NCBI GenBank assembly: GCA_023853785.1
Contig: JAJIRX010000681.1
Coordinates: forward strand, 310,001 to 374,000
Length of the DNA stretch: 64,000 nucleotides
Source of the DNA: Psilocybe azurescens
Lineage: Eukaryota > Basidiomycota > Agaricomycetes > Agaricales > Agrocybaceae
Direction of reading: 5' to 3'
In this document: positions 43,996 through 57,300 of the stretch, piece after piece
Position numbering within the stretch: the first letter of the stretch is position 1
How the letters are laid out: each line of letters opens with the position of its first letter
The notes under the pieces: model-generated
What the model saw: the letters and a program-made list of their open reading frames with translations, nothing else
Databases searched by the model: none
Told to the model about the DNA's origin: nothing
Made by a program: the position numbers and the translations under genes

Positions 43996-46181
43996 ATGCG
44001 CCTCCTACTTGGACGGCTACGGTATGCCATCCCAGTCTCTGGCCTTGGACTCACTGTCTGCTATATCTCTCTGCAGCAGCAACCGCGCAGACCACGCCAT
44101 GTGTCTGTATCTGTGTCTGCCATACCACCCACTCACTCCCCGCATCATCTACTCTCCCAATGAGCCCCGTGTCTCCCTCTCCGCTCTCCTCCGCGCCCAT
44201 CTCATCGAGCCCATCCTCACCACCCGTCGCTTCATCTACCTCCTCCTGCTCTTTGCCCCTGTCATCCTTGCCAGTCCCATGCTGCTTGTCGGCCGCATAG
44301 ACAAGAGTCTCAACGGGGACCGCTGGGGCGCCGTCTGGTGGTATGGTCTGCTCGTCTCACGCATGGAGGCTGCTGGGCCTACCTTCATCAAGGTCTGTCT
44401 TCTTTATTAAGAAGCCAGCCAGCAGCACACTCACCTTTCATTCATTCATTCCAGCTGTCTCAGTGGGCCGCATCCCGTGCCGATCTCTTTCCCGCCCTTC
44501 TCTGCCAGAAGCTCGGATCTCTCCATTCTCAGGGCAAGCCTCACTCTATCAATCACACAAGGGCCGTCATCCAGGCTGTCTTCCAGCGTCCCTTTGACCA
44601 AGTATTTGAGTCCTTCGATGACACTCCCATCGGCACAGGCGCCATTGCCCAGGTATACCGCGCAACTCTCAAGCAGGATCTCATTCCTCCGTCCTATCTC
44701 GGTCCCCGCCGCAAGGGTGGCGCACTAGCACCTGTCATTCTTAAAGATCCTCTGCCCTCCGTTCCGACCGCCTCCGTCGCCATCAAGATACTCCATCCCC
44801 ATGTATCAAAAACTATATCCCGCGACCTCAAAATCATGTACTTTTTTGCAAAGTGCATAGACCTCATTCCAGGAATGCAGTGGATCTCTCTTCCAGAAGA
44901 GGTCCAGGTCTTTGGCTCTATGATGAACCAGCAGCTCGATTTAAGGCACGAAGCAGACAATCTTTTGACATTCGAGTCCAATTTTGCTCTTAGAAAAGTT
45001 CCTGTTACTTTCCTAGACCACTCAAGATTTTCTCTACCAAGGATCTTCTTGTCGAAGAGTACATGAATGCCCTCCCTCTCGAATCCTTCTTACGGAATGG
45101 CGGTGGCCCATTTGACGATCAAATTGCTACTGTCGGTCTTGACGCGTTCCTAGTACGTTCCTTACATTATTTATAATTCTATTGCTCAACCCCTTTAGAA
45201 CATGCTCCTTCTCGACAACTTTGTCCACTCCGACCTCCATCCAGGCAATATCATGATCAAATTCAGCAAGCCCCCAACTACCCGCATCCTCCTCGAAAAC
45301 CTCTACCACCGATACATCTCCCGTAAAAACCTACCAGATGACACCGGCGGCCTCCCAGTCACCCCGCACATCGTCTCAGCAGACTACTCCGACTCGGACA
45401 ACATCGTCGCCCGTCTGCGCTCCATCCAAAGACGACCCCGAGCAGTGGAGAGACGAGCTCGAGGAGCTGCACACCGCGGGCTACGTCCCCGAGATCGTCT
45501 TCATCGACGCCGGGCTCGTCACCACGCTCGACGACACCAACCGCGCCAACTTCATCGACCTCTTCCGCGCCGTCGCCGAATTCGACGGGTACCGCACCGG
45601 TCAGCTCATGGTCGAGCGCTCGCGCTCCCCAGAGCTCGCCATCGACACCGAGACTTTTGCGCTCAAGATGCAGCACCTCGTCCTGAGCGTCAAGCGCAAG
45701 ACCTTCTCCCTGGGCCAGATCACGATCTCGGATCTGCTCACCCAGGTGCTCAGGAATGTGCAGGTGCATCATGTCAAGATGGAGGGCGATTTTATCAACA
45801 CCGTCATCTCGATTCTGCTCTTGGAGGGGATTGGGAGGCAGTTGGATCCCGGGCTGGATCTGTTCGCTAGTGCGCTGCCGATCTTGAGAAAGCTGGGCGG
45901 GCAGATGGCGACGAGGGAGTCGATGACCAAGGATCTGCCGTCTAGTGATTTGGGCGCGTTGTTGAAGGCACGTCTCTATTTTATTTTTCCTGAAAATACG
46001 CGTTCTAATTTTGTTATTTTTAAATTCCAGTTTTGGGTTTGGCTAGAAGCTCGCTCATTCATCACATCTTCGATCGTCAACGCCGATGATCTTGTTAAAT
46101 ACGATCTGTAAGCCTATTTAATCACTCTTCTTCAATCACACACTAACGTTGCCTTATCATAGATTATGCCCCAGCATGTAA
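43996..46181 (+). CDS. ABC1/ADCK/UbiB-family atypical kinase, probably mitochondrial
   Basis: Kinase-like proteins of this family support coenzyme Q biosynthesis or lipid handling in mitochondria. The start MRLLLGRLRYAIPVSGLGLT is basic and then hydrophobic. A membrane segment lies around FIYLLLLFAPVILASPMLLV. The family N-motif appears as FIKLSQWAASRADLFP (KLSQ instead of KxGQ). IGTGAIAQVYRA is the alanine-rich nucleotide loop, VAIKILHPHV carries the lysine, HSDLHPGNIM is the catalytic loop (usually HADxHPGN) and FIDAGL replaces DFG. It resembles ADCK2-type members. Frame breaks lie near 44155, 45015 and 45415. The last codons are spliced from 46164 to the stop at 46179-46181. Confidence 0.88.
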
Positions 46182-46397
46182 CCGCTGCTTCAATACCTAT
46201 ACAGCTCGTAATACTGTAACATCGCATATTCACCCCACCTCTGGCTAAACTTGGACCATTGCTTATATCACATCCAAGGCTCTTACTGTATCACTACATA
46301 TAAATGAATTTGTTTTCATAACCATAGTTGTCCAAATATTATAAATATACACATATACACCAAAGATATAAAAGAAGAATAACTATTGAAGCCCGGG

Positions 46398-48481
46398 CTA
46401 AGCTGCGCTGAAGCTGACCCCCGCTGATGGATAAATCAGAACACCGCGTTGCCAATAAATCAAATCAAGAGGCGCCCCACGGCTCGTCGCACCCCAGTCA
46501 AGGCTGATCCAGTAAGGAATGCACCCAATTTCTGGCAACTTGTTGAGCTCAGGACGTCCGAACGCAAGCCTGAACTCCCCAACTCTGCCCGTAGGCCACA
46601 GCGCCACCGGCGAGCCTCCCTTGGCCTTGGCCTTGGGCAGCGAGACAGCACGCCCGCCTGCGCTCATCGCACGTTCTGCTAGCTCCAGCACGTCCTTCCC
46701 GCCGATGTTGAGCTTGTTCAAGTACAAGGCCCCGTCCTTGACCGAGATCTCTGCGATGTCGTCTCCGGAGGTCCATTTGCCGTCGTAGCGCCTGCGCAGC
46801 TCGGTCTCGTGCAGCTTCTTGAACGCGGGCACGTATCGCTTCGCAGTCTCTCTGAGCAGCGTCATCGTGTCTACGTTGCTTCCCGTCAGGAGCAGGACGA
46901 TGCCGAACGAATACTCGGGGATGAGTGCAAACTCGGAGTGATATCCTGGGAGATTACCACCTGGAAGAAGAAAAAAAGAAGATCACATCAGCATGAATTA
47001 CTTTATGAGTCGGTCAAGAGCTGTGGCACCTTTGGCATACGCCGTCACTCCAGCTAATGCTTGCGCTTCCCACGGCGCGCCGACTTTCTCGCTGCCCGTT
47101 CCCCAAACGTGGATCGGGCGAAGCCACTCACGCACAACAGATGCCGGCAACACGCCACCAGCTCCCGTGGGCGACAGCAGCGTCTTCATCAGCGTCGATA
47201 AATCCTTGAGCGAGCTGTACTGGCCACCCGCAGGATCGTTCACATCCCCGAGCGAGGTGTCTGCCCATTCCGGGTCCTTCGAGGGAACCGCGATATGCGC
47301 GCGGAGCTCCTCCGACTCAGGCACGCGGAAGAAGCTGCTCTTCATTTTCAAGGGCTGGAAGATATCGCGGTCGACGAGCTCTCTGTGGGTTATCGATCTC
47401 TCAAAGGGGGGGGAAGGGGAAGGGAACCGCTGCAACTCCGCGCCAATGTTGGCGAGGCCCAACAGGGCAAATCCTGTGTTGGAATAGATGGGAAAGTTGT
47501 ATGGCGTGTTCACGAGCGGGTATTGAGACACAGCATCCAAGGTTTGGTTTATTCCTAGTGCAGAAGCGAAGTGCTCCTTGTAGGAAGGAAATTCATCTGG
47601 AGAGGTTGGCCATTCTCCGATGTCCATGGGAGGGTAATCGCGACCTATGCCTGGACACTTCTGTCAGTGGGTTATTCTTACACTGATGGTTTCAAAAGAG
47701 GACGCACCGCCCATATGGCTGGCCAATTGACGAAGTGTAACGCGTGGTTTATCCTTCTTGCTCTTTAGACCATCGAGATAGCCAGCCCAGCCGTATGATT
47801 CGGCGGGTAGGGAGATGTTTTCTATGAACTTGTCCACTGGATCGTCCCTAAAAATGACATCATTGCCATGAGCGAATGTAGCCAACTTGAATCATTTCTC
47901 AGGTGTTCTCACCAATTCAAGGCGCCTCGTTCCCTGAGTATCAAAGTCTCAAGAACAGTGAACATCTTTGAGATACTCGCGATCCTATATATTGAATTCT
48001 CGTCGACAGCCTGGGCTGTGCCTTCCAAGTCCGAGTCGTTGGCGCGCAGAGAACCATAGCCACCCACAAACAGGGGACCCGCAGGTGTAACGATGGACAG
48101 CGCAATGCTGTCTATCTCCGGCTCAGACGCTCGTTTAGAAAGATAGTCGTCAAGATCCTTGGCAGCCTTCTGAATGATATCGTTGCTGGGACGCGGGGGA
48201 TGGTATGCGAATAGGTTGGGGGTGGGGGGTTGGCAAACATTCCTCCTCGTCCAGGGCCAGGTCAACACGTTCTTCTGAAGTGGAATACGGTCCACGAGTG
48301 AGAACGATCCCGGAAGAGTAACGAAGGAGGAGTAGAGCACGATAGTGGCAGTGAGGATGGTGAAGAAGTAGGCAGCTCTTCGTTTGAGAACAGAGAGTTG
48401 AGATGTCCCTGCTTGGTTGCAGGCGTGTTTGCGACGAGGGACGACACCAACTGCAGGGAGAGATTTTTCTGCAGGAGCCAT
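46398..48481 (-). CDS. Membrane-anchored beta-lactamase-like serine hydrolase
   Basis: The protein has the class C beta-lactamase fold found in many fungal hydrolases of unknown substrate. After a short cytosolic N-terminus, one hydrophobic helix (FTILTATIVLYSSFVTLPGS) suggests a type II membrane anchor. The catalytic SxxK is in RIASISKMFTVLE and the YxN motif in YSNTGFALLG. Also visible are LRQLASHMGG, GGQYSSLKDLSTLMKTLLSP, YAKGGNLPGYHSEFALIPEY and FGIVLLLTGSN. A C-terminal beta domain of about 150 residues follows (RRRYDGKWTSGDDIAEISVK). Introns lie near 47885-47910, 47645-47700 and 46960-47030. It is unlikely to be an antibiotic-resistance gene; an esterase or peptidase role is more plausible. 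Confidence 0.86.
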
Positions 48482-48642
48482 GTCGGCGAGGCTTGGTGGG
48501 AGGAAAAGTAGGGTGGGGTTTCGACTTTGGGGCGTTGGATGAGTACTTGCTTTTCAATAAAGGGCTGTACCAATATCTATTCCCAAAAATATATTTCAAT
48601 TTACAAGGGCTTTCCTTGAACTATGCCCGCTCTAAATTGACC

Positions 48643-49739
48643 ATGTCTGAAGAGCCTCTGACCTTTAATCGCGAGTACCACAGCATGTATAGTCTCGAGA
48701 CCTTCTGACTATAGCCCGTTCACAGAAACCGTACATGCTATAGCCGAATTCAGTACGATCTGCCTCATTTTCCATCACTCAGCACACATATCTGATTTGT
48801 TCTCTGTAGTTGAAGTCGCCATCCACACCATCCTCTACGTACGACAAGTATACCCCGCAGAGATTTTTGTCAGGCGCAAGAAATATGAGACTCCCGTCTT
48901 TCAATCACGGCACCCGGCTCTCAACGACTACATCACCGGGGCTGTGAGAGCCATAGCAGATGAACTCGTCTACGTATGTCCTCGTGGTGCCTTTGCATTG
49001 CAATCCCTTTTAAACTTGCTGTAGGGTAAAGTAGACAAGGTTGTGGTCGTTCTCAAAGATAAAGAGCAGATAGCTTTAGAGAGGTATATCTTCTCAGTAG
49101 AGACCATGATCGAAATTGAGGGGTTTAACAAGGATGTTGGGTGCGTTATATTGTCTTTAGTACATACACAGCATACTAAAATGCTGACAGTGTTGAAGAA
49201 GCCATGACTCCTTCCTCTCTCATCCAATATTTTAGGTCCTTTCTTATCAAACTTAACATGATAGAGTCACAGATAGGACAGATGCACTTGGGAGGTACCC
49301 CATTCTAAAGTTTAAATTTGCAATGCCGTTTTCTTAATACATTTTTGTTGTAGATGATCTTTCTTTTGCGATTGTGCTCGAGTTGAAAGACGACGCTGCA
49401 CCGACGCATTCGAATACGAAAGTAATAGCAATCCCATGCTTTGTTGTCTCCACTGCTGATCGTACAATGCTAGGATCCTCCTCCCTGGATTCCTGCAGTA
49501 ACGCAACACACGACAACAGGCACTACGAATCAGGCCGAGTTGAACATGATTCGCGCAGTGAACACGGGCATTATTAATGTCAGCAATTCCGTCCCTTCCA
49601 TAACACCATCTCATATCCTTTCCAGCTTTCTTTGGCAGTCCAGGAATCAGGTGAAAAGATCTCGCGAGAACAGCAAAAGAGGCGACCCAAGAAAAAGATA
49701 CCAGTTAATGAGAATAATGCTGAACCAAAACTACAATAA
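48643..49739 (+). CDS. REV7: REV7/MAD2L2 HORMA-domain protein
   Basis: REV7 is the HORMA adaptor of DNA polymerase zeta in translesion synthesis. Segments read FTETVHAIAEF, then after an intron (48758-48809) EVAIHTILYVRQVYPAEIFV, the core of the REV7 N-terminus. KYETPVFQSRHPALNDYITG, KVDKVVVVLKDKEQIALERY, FSVETMIEIEGFN and EAMTPSSLIQYFRSFLIKLN follow. The tail is QQKRRPKKKIPVNENNAEPK. The start MSEEPLTFN at 48643 needs a frame correction near 48672 to reach FTETV, so the first residues are uncertain. The stop lies 44 bp from the SNX4 stop on the other strand. Confidence 0.82.
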
Positions 49740-49783
49740 GTAAAATAACACAACCATTACATGACTGTCCGAGAAATAGTAAT

Positions 49784-51604
49784 CTATACGTCCACGCGGA
49801 TACGTTGTATTACGGGTATAATTCGGTCCCACTCTTCCATAGCCTGCCATACTTTGTCAGTGGGTGGCAAGCTCGCGTAATTTGTAAACGTACTGCTTTG
49901 TAAAATTCGATTTCGCCATCAGCTAGATTGCCTAGCATTTCCTTCATCTCAGATTTTTTGGAGTACTGGAAAATAGTTTGTTCTCGAAGGGTCTCGTCGC
50001 TGAATGCATCAGATGTCTCATGAGCTGTCGTTACTGCATCTTGAAGCTAAATAGCAAAGATTAGCACTGTCCAAACCATGAACAATGGTATTTACCTCCT
50101 TGATTTTGAGATCAAGCTTTCGCATCTTCTCTACACGACTCCGATCGTCATCAGCGCCACGAATGGCGTCGACTCTGATCTTTCAAGTATGCGCCGAGAC
50201 CAAGTCCAGTACTTCCCGCATGTCCGCTTATGACAGCCGCTAATCTATCCCGTTCTGACGTCACACCAGACAAGTAATCTGACAACTCTTCAAAGTCCAA
50301 TTGCTTCTGGTCTCGGAGTTTCAGCACGGCTCGGTTTGCATGAGAGTAAGTCAGGAGTGAATGGAGGTGAACGAGAAGAGGGTCCGTAGTGGTTTGTGTC
50401 TGAAAATACTTGAAGTCAGTCTCAAGAAGGACTAGATCAATATGTGCAACTTACAGTGTGACGGAGCAATGCAGAAAATTCAAGTAGTGTGTTCGAGAAA
50501 TGGTTCAAGGGATCTGTGATACCCGATTCAAGGAATCCAAGTCCTTGTACGGCGACGGCCAAATCATGGTAGTCCGCAGTAAGATCTTCACCAGATTCAG
50601 GATTGCCATCTCATTCAGCCTCAGACCACAAAGACAAGTAAGGTGGAAGTTAATTGGCAAAACTTACCGCTTGTTCGCCCTCTTACACGACTGAACAGAC
50701 GCTCACTCAACACAAGTCCTTCTTCGAACTTGTCCACGTTCTCCCTCATGGTAAGAAATCTTTCATCTGGCTTGCGCACGCGTGCGAATGCGTTCAGCAA
50801 TGTGTCTGAGATATTGTCTATGAGGCCCTGGGTGTGTTCGTTGGTTGGAGGATGCGCGACATGCTGATGCATATGAACATGCTGCGGCAAATATGACAAC
50901 TGAGTACCCGATCGTTGGATATCTCGGAAACTTATCTCACCCATTCGGTCGACTCGAAGAAGGCGCGTACTAGAGTACTCCGTTGAAGTGTCGGATGCCG
51001 TGCTAATCGTTGTAGGAAACGGTGTAGACTGAAAAGAATAACTTAGAAACTAATTATTTAAGGAAAAAGTTGTGTTGACATACTCCAATCTCCGTCGCTC
51101 CATAAATTCGGGGCTGAATCTATCGCCAGTGATGTATTCTATCGAGCAATAATTAGCACTTGAATTATAATTTCAAACCGGTCCTACCCAAGCGGTGTTT
51201 CTCTGGGAGGGCGGGTACCACACATGCAGGAAAGTCTCGAACAAGATGTTCCCTAAGGAAGACAAAGTCCTGGAAGCGGCGGCGGGAGGAGGGATTAGGG
51301 GTGGAGAATATTGGAAGATTCGTCTAGTAAGTGTTATGAGTATGCAGGAAACATAGGGATCCAATTGCATGTCGTATACCTTTGCCGATACCAAGTAAGA
51401 CACATATGCATCTTTGGTCTCTGCCAGTTCTTTGACGGGATCTCGGACGGAGGTTATGAGGTGCCCTTCCCACTTGGGTTGGAGCGGATCCTCATTAGCG
51501 TCAAATGTGGTCTGCCTGAAGCCAGGACCCTGTGATGTTAAAGCCTCGTTGGGGTCGTAGGTTGGTGCATTGGGGGATTCCCAAGTAACGCTGTCAAAAG
51601 ACAT
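49784..51604 (-). CDS. SNX4: Sorting nexin SNX4/Atg24
   Basis: This PX-BAR protein recycles cargo from endosomes and supports selective autophagy. The N-terminus is MSFDSVTWESPNAPTYDPNE. The PX domain runs from WEGHLITSVRDPVKELAETK and YVSYLVSAKT through SRRRFQDFVFLREHLVRDFP and VVPALPEKHRL to EYITGDRFSPEFMERRR. RRRFQDF supplies the phosphoinositide-binding arginine. The BAR region has EENVDKFEEGLVLSERLF-like helices, YHDLAVAVQGLGFLESGITD, LVHLHSLLTYSHANRAVLKL and RDQKQLDFEELSDYLSGVTS. It ends LPPTDKVWQAMEEWDRIIPV, then IQRIRVDV, at a stop 49784-49786. A frame break near 49865 must be corrected to reach that end. Confidence 0.9.
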
Positions 51605-51737
51605 CCTCGTCGTCGCCGAGCATGATATGAGGAGAGGTACTTAATTACATAACGCAGGCGCTGCGAGACAGCTGTATGAAGCGCGAAACCATTTGAAGGA
51701 AACAAGCATCAATAACTACTCTCCTTTCCTCCTCACC

Positions 51738-54262
51738 ATGGCACTTCAACGCCGGCCAATATTTTGGCCTTTGGCCCTTCTAATATCTTCAATACTATCT
51801 ACTTTAATACCTTTGGCCACTGCGTATACCGTCCCAATCGTTGATACAGGTGGGCATTGGACACGTTGACTTATTCAATGTTGACACGCTCACTTACCAC
51901 CGAAACTTGACCGAAACACCTAAGATTACTCTCGCCAGACATGTAGTGGAATGTGGGGTGGACCCTCAGCATACATCAATGGTATTCTAAGCAATGGACA
52001 TGTTCACTTAGCACCCGCTCATTCATTTTCATTCCAGTTACATTCGACAGTTCATCACAGGGCGACTTGGCCATGATTATATACGAGTGGGCGGATGTGA
52101 AATACCTCGGGAAGGAAACCGCTGCAGACACAGATGACGATCTGCCGGTGAGTTCAGCATGTGCTCATAGTGTTAAAGCGCATTATGACTCAACATCAAC
52201 TCATAGCAGAAAACCTATGTGTGCACAACGAGCGCTGTGTCTGCTGGCTATTGTACGCGTGCTCAATTGGGGCGGTTCATCCTCGATCTCCCGGCAAGCA
52301 AATCCGTCAATAGCACCAGTTTCTGGTCGGCTCGTGTAGAACTTCCCGCCAACAGAACTGTCACTCCCAAATCAAGCGGGTTTTGGGATAACCCTGAAGG
52401 CAACCCGACACCTCCAGCTAGCCCATATGCTTCTCCTTGGCGCCGGGATGTGGGCGACTACGCCCAACTCATTACAAGGTGGCCTGTAACGCCGACAGGT
52501 CCCGACAATCTTCTGGCTTATGATGGACCGATTCACTACCCTGTCGAGAAAACGGGTTTCTATTGCGTTGGTAAGTAGAGAACTCCATGCAACGATGGGA
52601 ATCGGTCATTAATTTGTCCACAGCTGCAATTCCTGTAACCGCTCAGGGATCGACTCGGAGAGCCGAAACAGATGTTCCCTATCACCCGTCATACAAAGGC
52701 ACGGTGCTTTTCAAAAACACTTTCAATGGAGAGCTTCCTGCTACGGATTACCCGAAAGTTATAGTGAGCTTAAGAATGACCTGGTCAATTGGATAGGAGT
52801 TCTGATTCACAAATTAGTTCTATTTTGTTATGTTCATCATCTACAGCTCTTTTGCTTTGCTTTGGGGTTGGTTTTGTTATCGTCATATCCATGAATTATT
52901 ACCCATTCAGGTAAGCAACGTTTTTGCACAATGGAATGAATCAGTACTGACAAATCTGCCTAGTACTATCTCTCGGGTCTTGTGGGACTCTTGGTCATTG
53001 AAATGTTTGCAAATTGGGGCGAGTCTTGACTTTTGGCTCTTAATTTTCCTCCATCTTACCAGTCTTATCAGTGTATTACCGGTATCTCAATGCCCATGGC
53101 AGGTCAACTGCTTCGACGGTATTCCTCATTGTTGGTAAGTGAAATTCTTCGCCCATAAGTAAGCCTCAATCTGATTATCTGCAGTGGCTATCCTTGATGC
53201 TGGTCGCAATTCGATGTCATTCTTCATGCTTCTGGTCGTGTCACTTGGCCTAAGTGTCGTTCGAGAATCATTAGGACGCACCATGTTGAAGTGCCAAGCT
53301 TTAGCTGTCGCCCATTTCATATTTGGAAGTACGTTGCATTCGTATTCTCTTGTGTGTTCATTTTGATTTACCCTCCCGAAGTCCTTTATGCCATCGGCAT
53401 CGTTGAATTGGAACTAGAATCGACATCCGCGCTAATGCTCTTAATGTTTATCATCCCTCTTGCCTTCACTCTTAGTGCATTCCTGCTATGGATTATGTAC
53501 TCGCTGAATGGTAAGTTTGCATGTTCCTCGATTATTCAAATATTTGTCTCAGCCTGTTTTTTAGCAACTATCGCACACCTACGAGCAAGAAAGCAACGTT
53601 ACAAACTCGCAATGTTCCAGAAGTTATATTATATCCTCCTTTTCACCGTGTTTATCATTGCAATTTTCTTTGTTGTTTCTTCCATGTCCTTCTCGGGCAG
53701 ATTGGCTGAAGGTACATTTTCTCTGCCTGCCATCTGTCTCTGTCAATATCGCTAAACTTCTCACAAGATTACTCTGCTAAATCGTGGCGTGTTCGTTGGT
53801 GGCTGCTTGACGGCTGGCTTGCTCTGCTCTATTTGTTTGGTTTTACCGGTATCGCTTTCTTATGGCGTCCTAGCGAAAACAACAGAAGATAAGTTATTTC
53901 TTTTTGTTGACACTGTGTGGTTCTTGATCCAGTTTTTGTTCTCTACATTGGCTATGTCGGATGAAATTGCTCAAGATGAAGAGGATGCCGAGGATTATGA
54001 TCTCGAAGCTATTCAGAATCGGGGCCAAATGCGCGATGAGGACGACGATGAGGATGCGGCCACTCTTGTGGGTGGTAGGCCCGGCAATCCAAACGTGGCG
54101 TTGACAGAGGACAACGTCGTATTTGAAATCGGTGACGAAGATGAAGACGAGGACGACGCCAAAAACGGAAGGTTGCCCGCCTTTCCGGTGAAAATCGACG
54201 GGGTAGTGGAGAACATGAAGGCCTTATGCGTTAGATCTGGGATAACATCATGTAAATTATAA
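51738..54262 (+). CDS. PTM1/GOST-type seven-transmembrane protein
   Basis: Members of this family (Lung_7-TM_R; yeast PTM1) have a secretory N-terminal domain and seven helices, and work in the Golgi and endosomes. The signal peptide is visible as PLALLISSILSTLIPLATAY after MALQRRPIFW. The lumenal domain includes YPVEKTGFYC. Helices include MFIIYSSFALLWGWFCYRHI, YYLSGLVGLLVIEMFANWAY, ILDAGRNSMSFFMLLVVSLG and LAMFQKLYYILLFTVFIIAI. The DWLALLYLFGFTGIAFLWRP-like last helix is followed by an acidic tail (DEEDAEDYDLEAIQN, DEDEDEDDAKNG). The final residues beyond 54190 are uncertain. Many short introns and a frame break near 52960 occur. The stop is 40 bp from that of RPB2. Confidence 0.85.
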
Positions 54263-54302
54263 TAGCAATACATTTCTCGCGAATACAATTTCGTATGTGA
54301 GG

Positions 54303-57300
54303 TTAATCTCGTATACGACCCGAAGATACAGTATACAGACGAGGGGCAATATTCATACTTTGCAATTCCTAAGGTGCAGAAATTTAGCGAAAAAAAAATT
54401 AACTAGTAAGAATGATATTCACCTGGAATAGTAGCTTGGCAGCATATGGAATATAGAGTTGTGAACATGCAGTTTTGTTCTTGCAGGCACGACACTGTTA
54501 TAGGGTTAGCACATTACACTACGCGGAAAATGAAAGTGAGCCACATACTTCAAAGCTTTGCTTTTTCTGCAAACAAGAAATCGAAATTAATGTTGTATAA
54601 AACTAAATTATATAATTATGACTTACGAGGTTGGCAATAGCTGTGAGTCCGCAACTGAAAAAATTAGATCCATTAGTAAGTAGAATCGCGGAAATTGACA
54701 AAATGTCCTACATATCACAAACATGAAGGCGATAAGCATCACTAGCCTCGAACAAGCGTTCTTTGAGGAATCCAGCAATACCATGGGAAATCATACAGTC
54801 ACGTTCCATCTCTCCGAAACGCAGACCACCGTCACGACTTCTACCCTCGACGGGTTGACGCGTAAGAATCTGGACAGGGCCACGAGCTCGAGAATGGATC
54901 TTGTCATCCACCATGTGCTTGAGACGTTGATAATAAGTAGGTCCAAGATACACCTGCGCTTGAAGCTTGCGACCTGTGTGGCCATGGTACATGACTTCCA
55001 GGCCACGAGATTGATAGCCTTTTGGCGCAAGAAAGTGGAAACGGATTCGACAGTAAGATCTGTAAATGGTGTCGCGTCTCCCTCGTTTCCAATGAGTGTC
55101 GCAACTTTCGACAAAAGACATTCGACCAAATGACCAATGGTCATACGAGAGGGAATGGCGTGTGGGTTGATGATAATATCAGGAACAATACCTTCAGATG
55201 TGAATGGCATGTCTTCTTGACGATAGGTAATACCAATTGTTCCCTTTTGACCGTGGCGAGACGCGAACTTATCACCAGTTTGAGGAATACGAGTAGATCT
55301 GACCCGAACTTTGACAAACTTTAGACCTTCAGAATTGGTGGTAAGGAGAACCTGGTCCACAATGCCGCTTTCCGTGCTCTTCAGAGGTGTTGAAACATCG
55401 CGACGGAGTGTGAGTCCTTGTTCGCTGACCAAGTTCCTCGCTATCAGGGGGTATAGGTGCCGTTTTGCCGATGATGATGTCTTCTCCAGCGACACCTGTC
55501 CCAGGTGCAATGAACCCATCGTCTTCCAGCTTGTCGTACGTCCCGTGTTTGAGACGCAGGGTGTTTTCTCGAGTAGGCTTCTGGAATTCTTCCAGCAGTT
55601 GAACTCCACTTTTCTTTTCAAGATCCATGTAACTTCTGTAGTAGATACTTCGAAAGAGGCCACGATCGATGGAACTTTGGTTCATGATGACGGAATCTTC
55701 TTGGTTATAACCACTGTAGCACAAAATGGCAACAATGGCATTTTGACCAGCAGGTAATTCTCGGAATTTGAGATATTCCATCGAACGCGTGGTCGCCAGG
55801 GGTTTTTGAGGGTAGTAGAGAATGTTGGCCATTGTGTCCATACGGATCAGGAAGTTCGTCAAATAGATGCCCATAGCCTGCTTGCCCATGGCAGATTGGT
55901 ATGTATTACGAGGAGACTGAAAACCGAAATCGTCAAATTCGATCAGAACAGAAGTATATGAAGATACGTACTTGATTGTGATCCGGGAACGGGATGATGC
56001 TGGCACAAATACCAAGAATCATACTAGGGTGAATCTCACAATGTGTCCATGTGTGAGCATGAGTACCAGCCTTCAAACGCGCTGCAGGATCAAATTCCCC
56101 TTCGTTTGTCTGGGTATCAATACCAGCTTGCTGGTTTCGCGACGTCTCCAGGTCCTCCGGGGTCATAGATATCATCACAGTCTCCTCTTCTTCTGCGTCC
56201 AATAGTTCAACAACACCTCCTTTGATCAGATGTTCCCACTTATAGTCTTCTCCATCGTCATTCACACCGTTGCTGAGCCACCTGACGTTCTTCTTCTGCA
56301 AAGCCAATTGCTGGTTTTCTACGATGAATAATGGCCTGCAGACCCGACCAGCATCGGTATACAATCGCAGCTCCTTTTCTCTAATGTCGCGTACGATTGA
56401 AACTTCGGGGCTGATGTCATCCCTTCTTCTTAGTTTCTTGAGGGTTTTAACCAAGTTAGCCGCATCGCGATGCACACCCATCCAAACACCATTCACGAAA
56501 ACCTTCGTACACGGTGTGGAAGAATGAGCATTCTCCTCCAAAGATTCAAGACCCCACTCTTCCAAAAATTCGACGACAGGTGCGGATAACGAGCCAACGG
56601 ATATGCAGGACATTAAAGCAAGATTTTTGACCAACCCACAAGCTTGTCCTTCGGGTGTCTCAGCAGGACAAACCATTCCCCAATGAGTATTATGAAGTTG
56701 ACGAGGTTTGGCAATTTTGCCCTCTCGTCCGAGTGGGGTGTTGCATCGACGTAAATGGGATAATGTAGATGCATATGTGTATCGATTGAGTACTTGCGAC
56801 ACACCGGCCTTGGATGACATAGATTTTTTCTGGTCTCCCCAATTGCCAGTGGCTAAGGAGTATTTCAGACCATTGGTGATGGTCTGGTGTTTAACAGCAA
56901 GGGCAAGATTGAACTCCTTGTGGGTCTCAACGCACTGTGATAGGTAAGAAATTTGCAGATATTATCCTTAAAAGAGAAAAACACGAACCTTCTGGAGGTA
57001 CCGATACACGTCCTTTGTCAACTTCCTGAATAGCATACGGAAGAGATTGGCAAGTAGAGGTCCAGCTAAATCAAGGCGCTTCTTTCCAAAGTGATCACGA
57101 TCATCTAGCTCCCGTCGTTCTAGAGCAGCGAGTAGGAGGCGGTGGATCATATAACCGAAGAAATAAGCCTTCTTGGACTCGGATCCTTCGCCCATCGACA
57201 CGTGAGGAAGCATCTCTTTCTGTAAAATTTCTTGGGCGTATCGGATACGACGCTCTCGCGAAAGACCAGTGGTGGTTCCACGATTGCCAATGAAATCCAG

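Noticed and set aside
46398..48481. Antibiotic-resistance beta-lactamase
   Set aside because: The SxxK and YxN motifs are shared by many eukaryotic hydrolases; the membrane anchor, introns and C-terminal domain indicate a native fungal enzyme.
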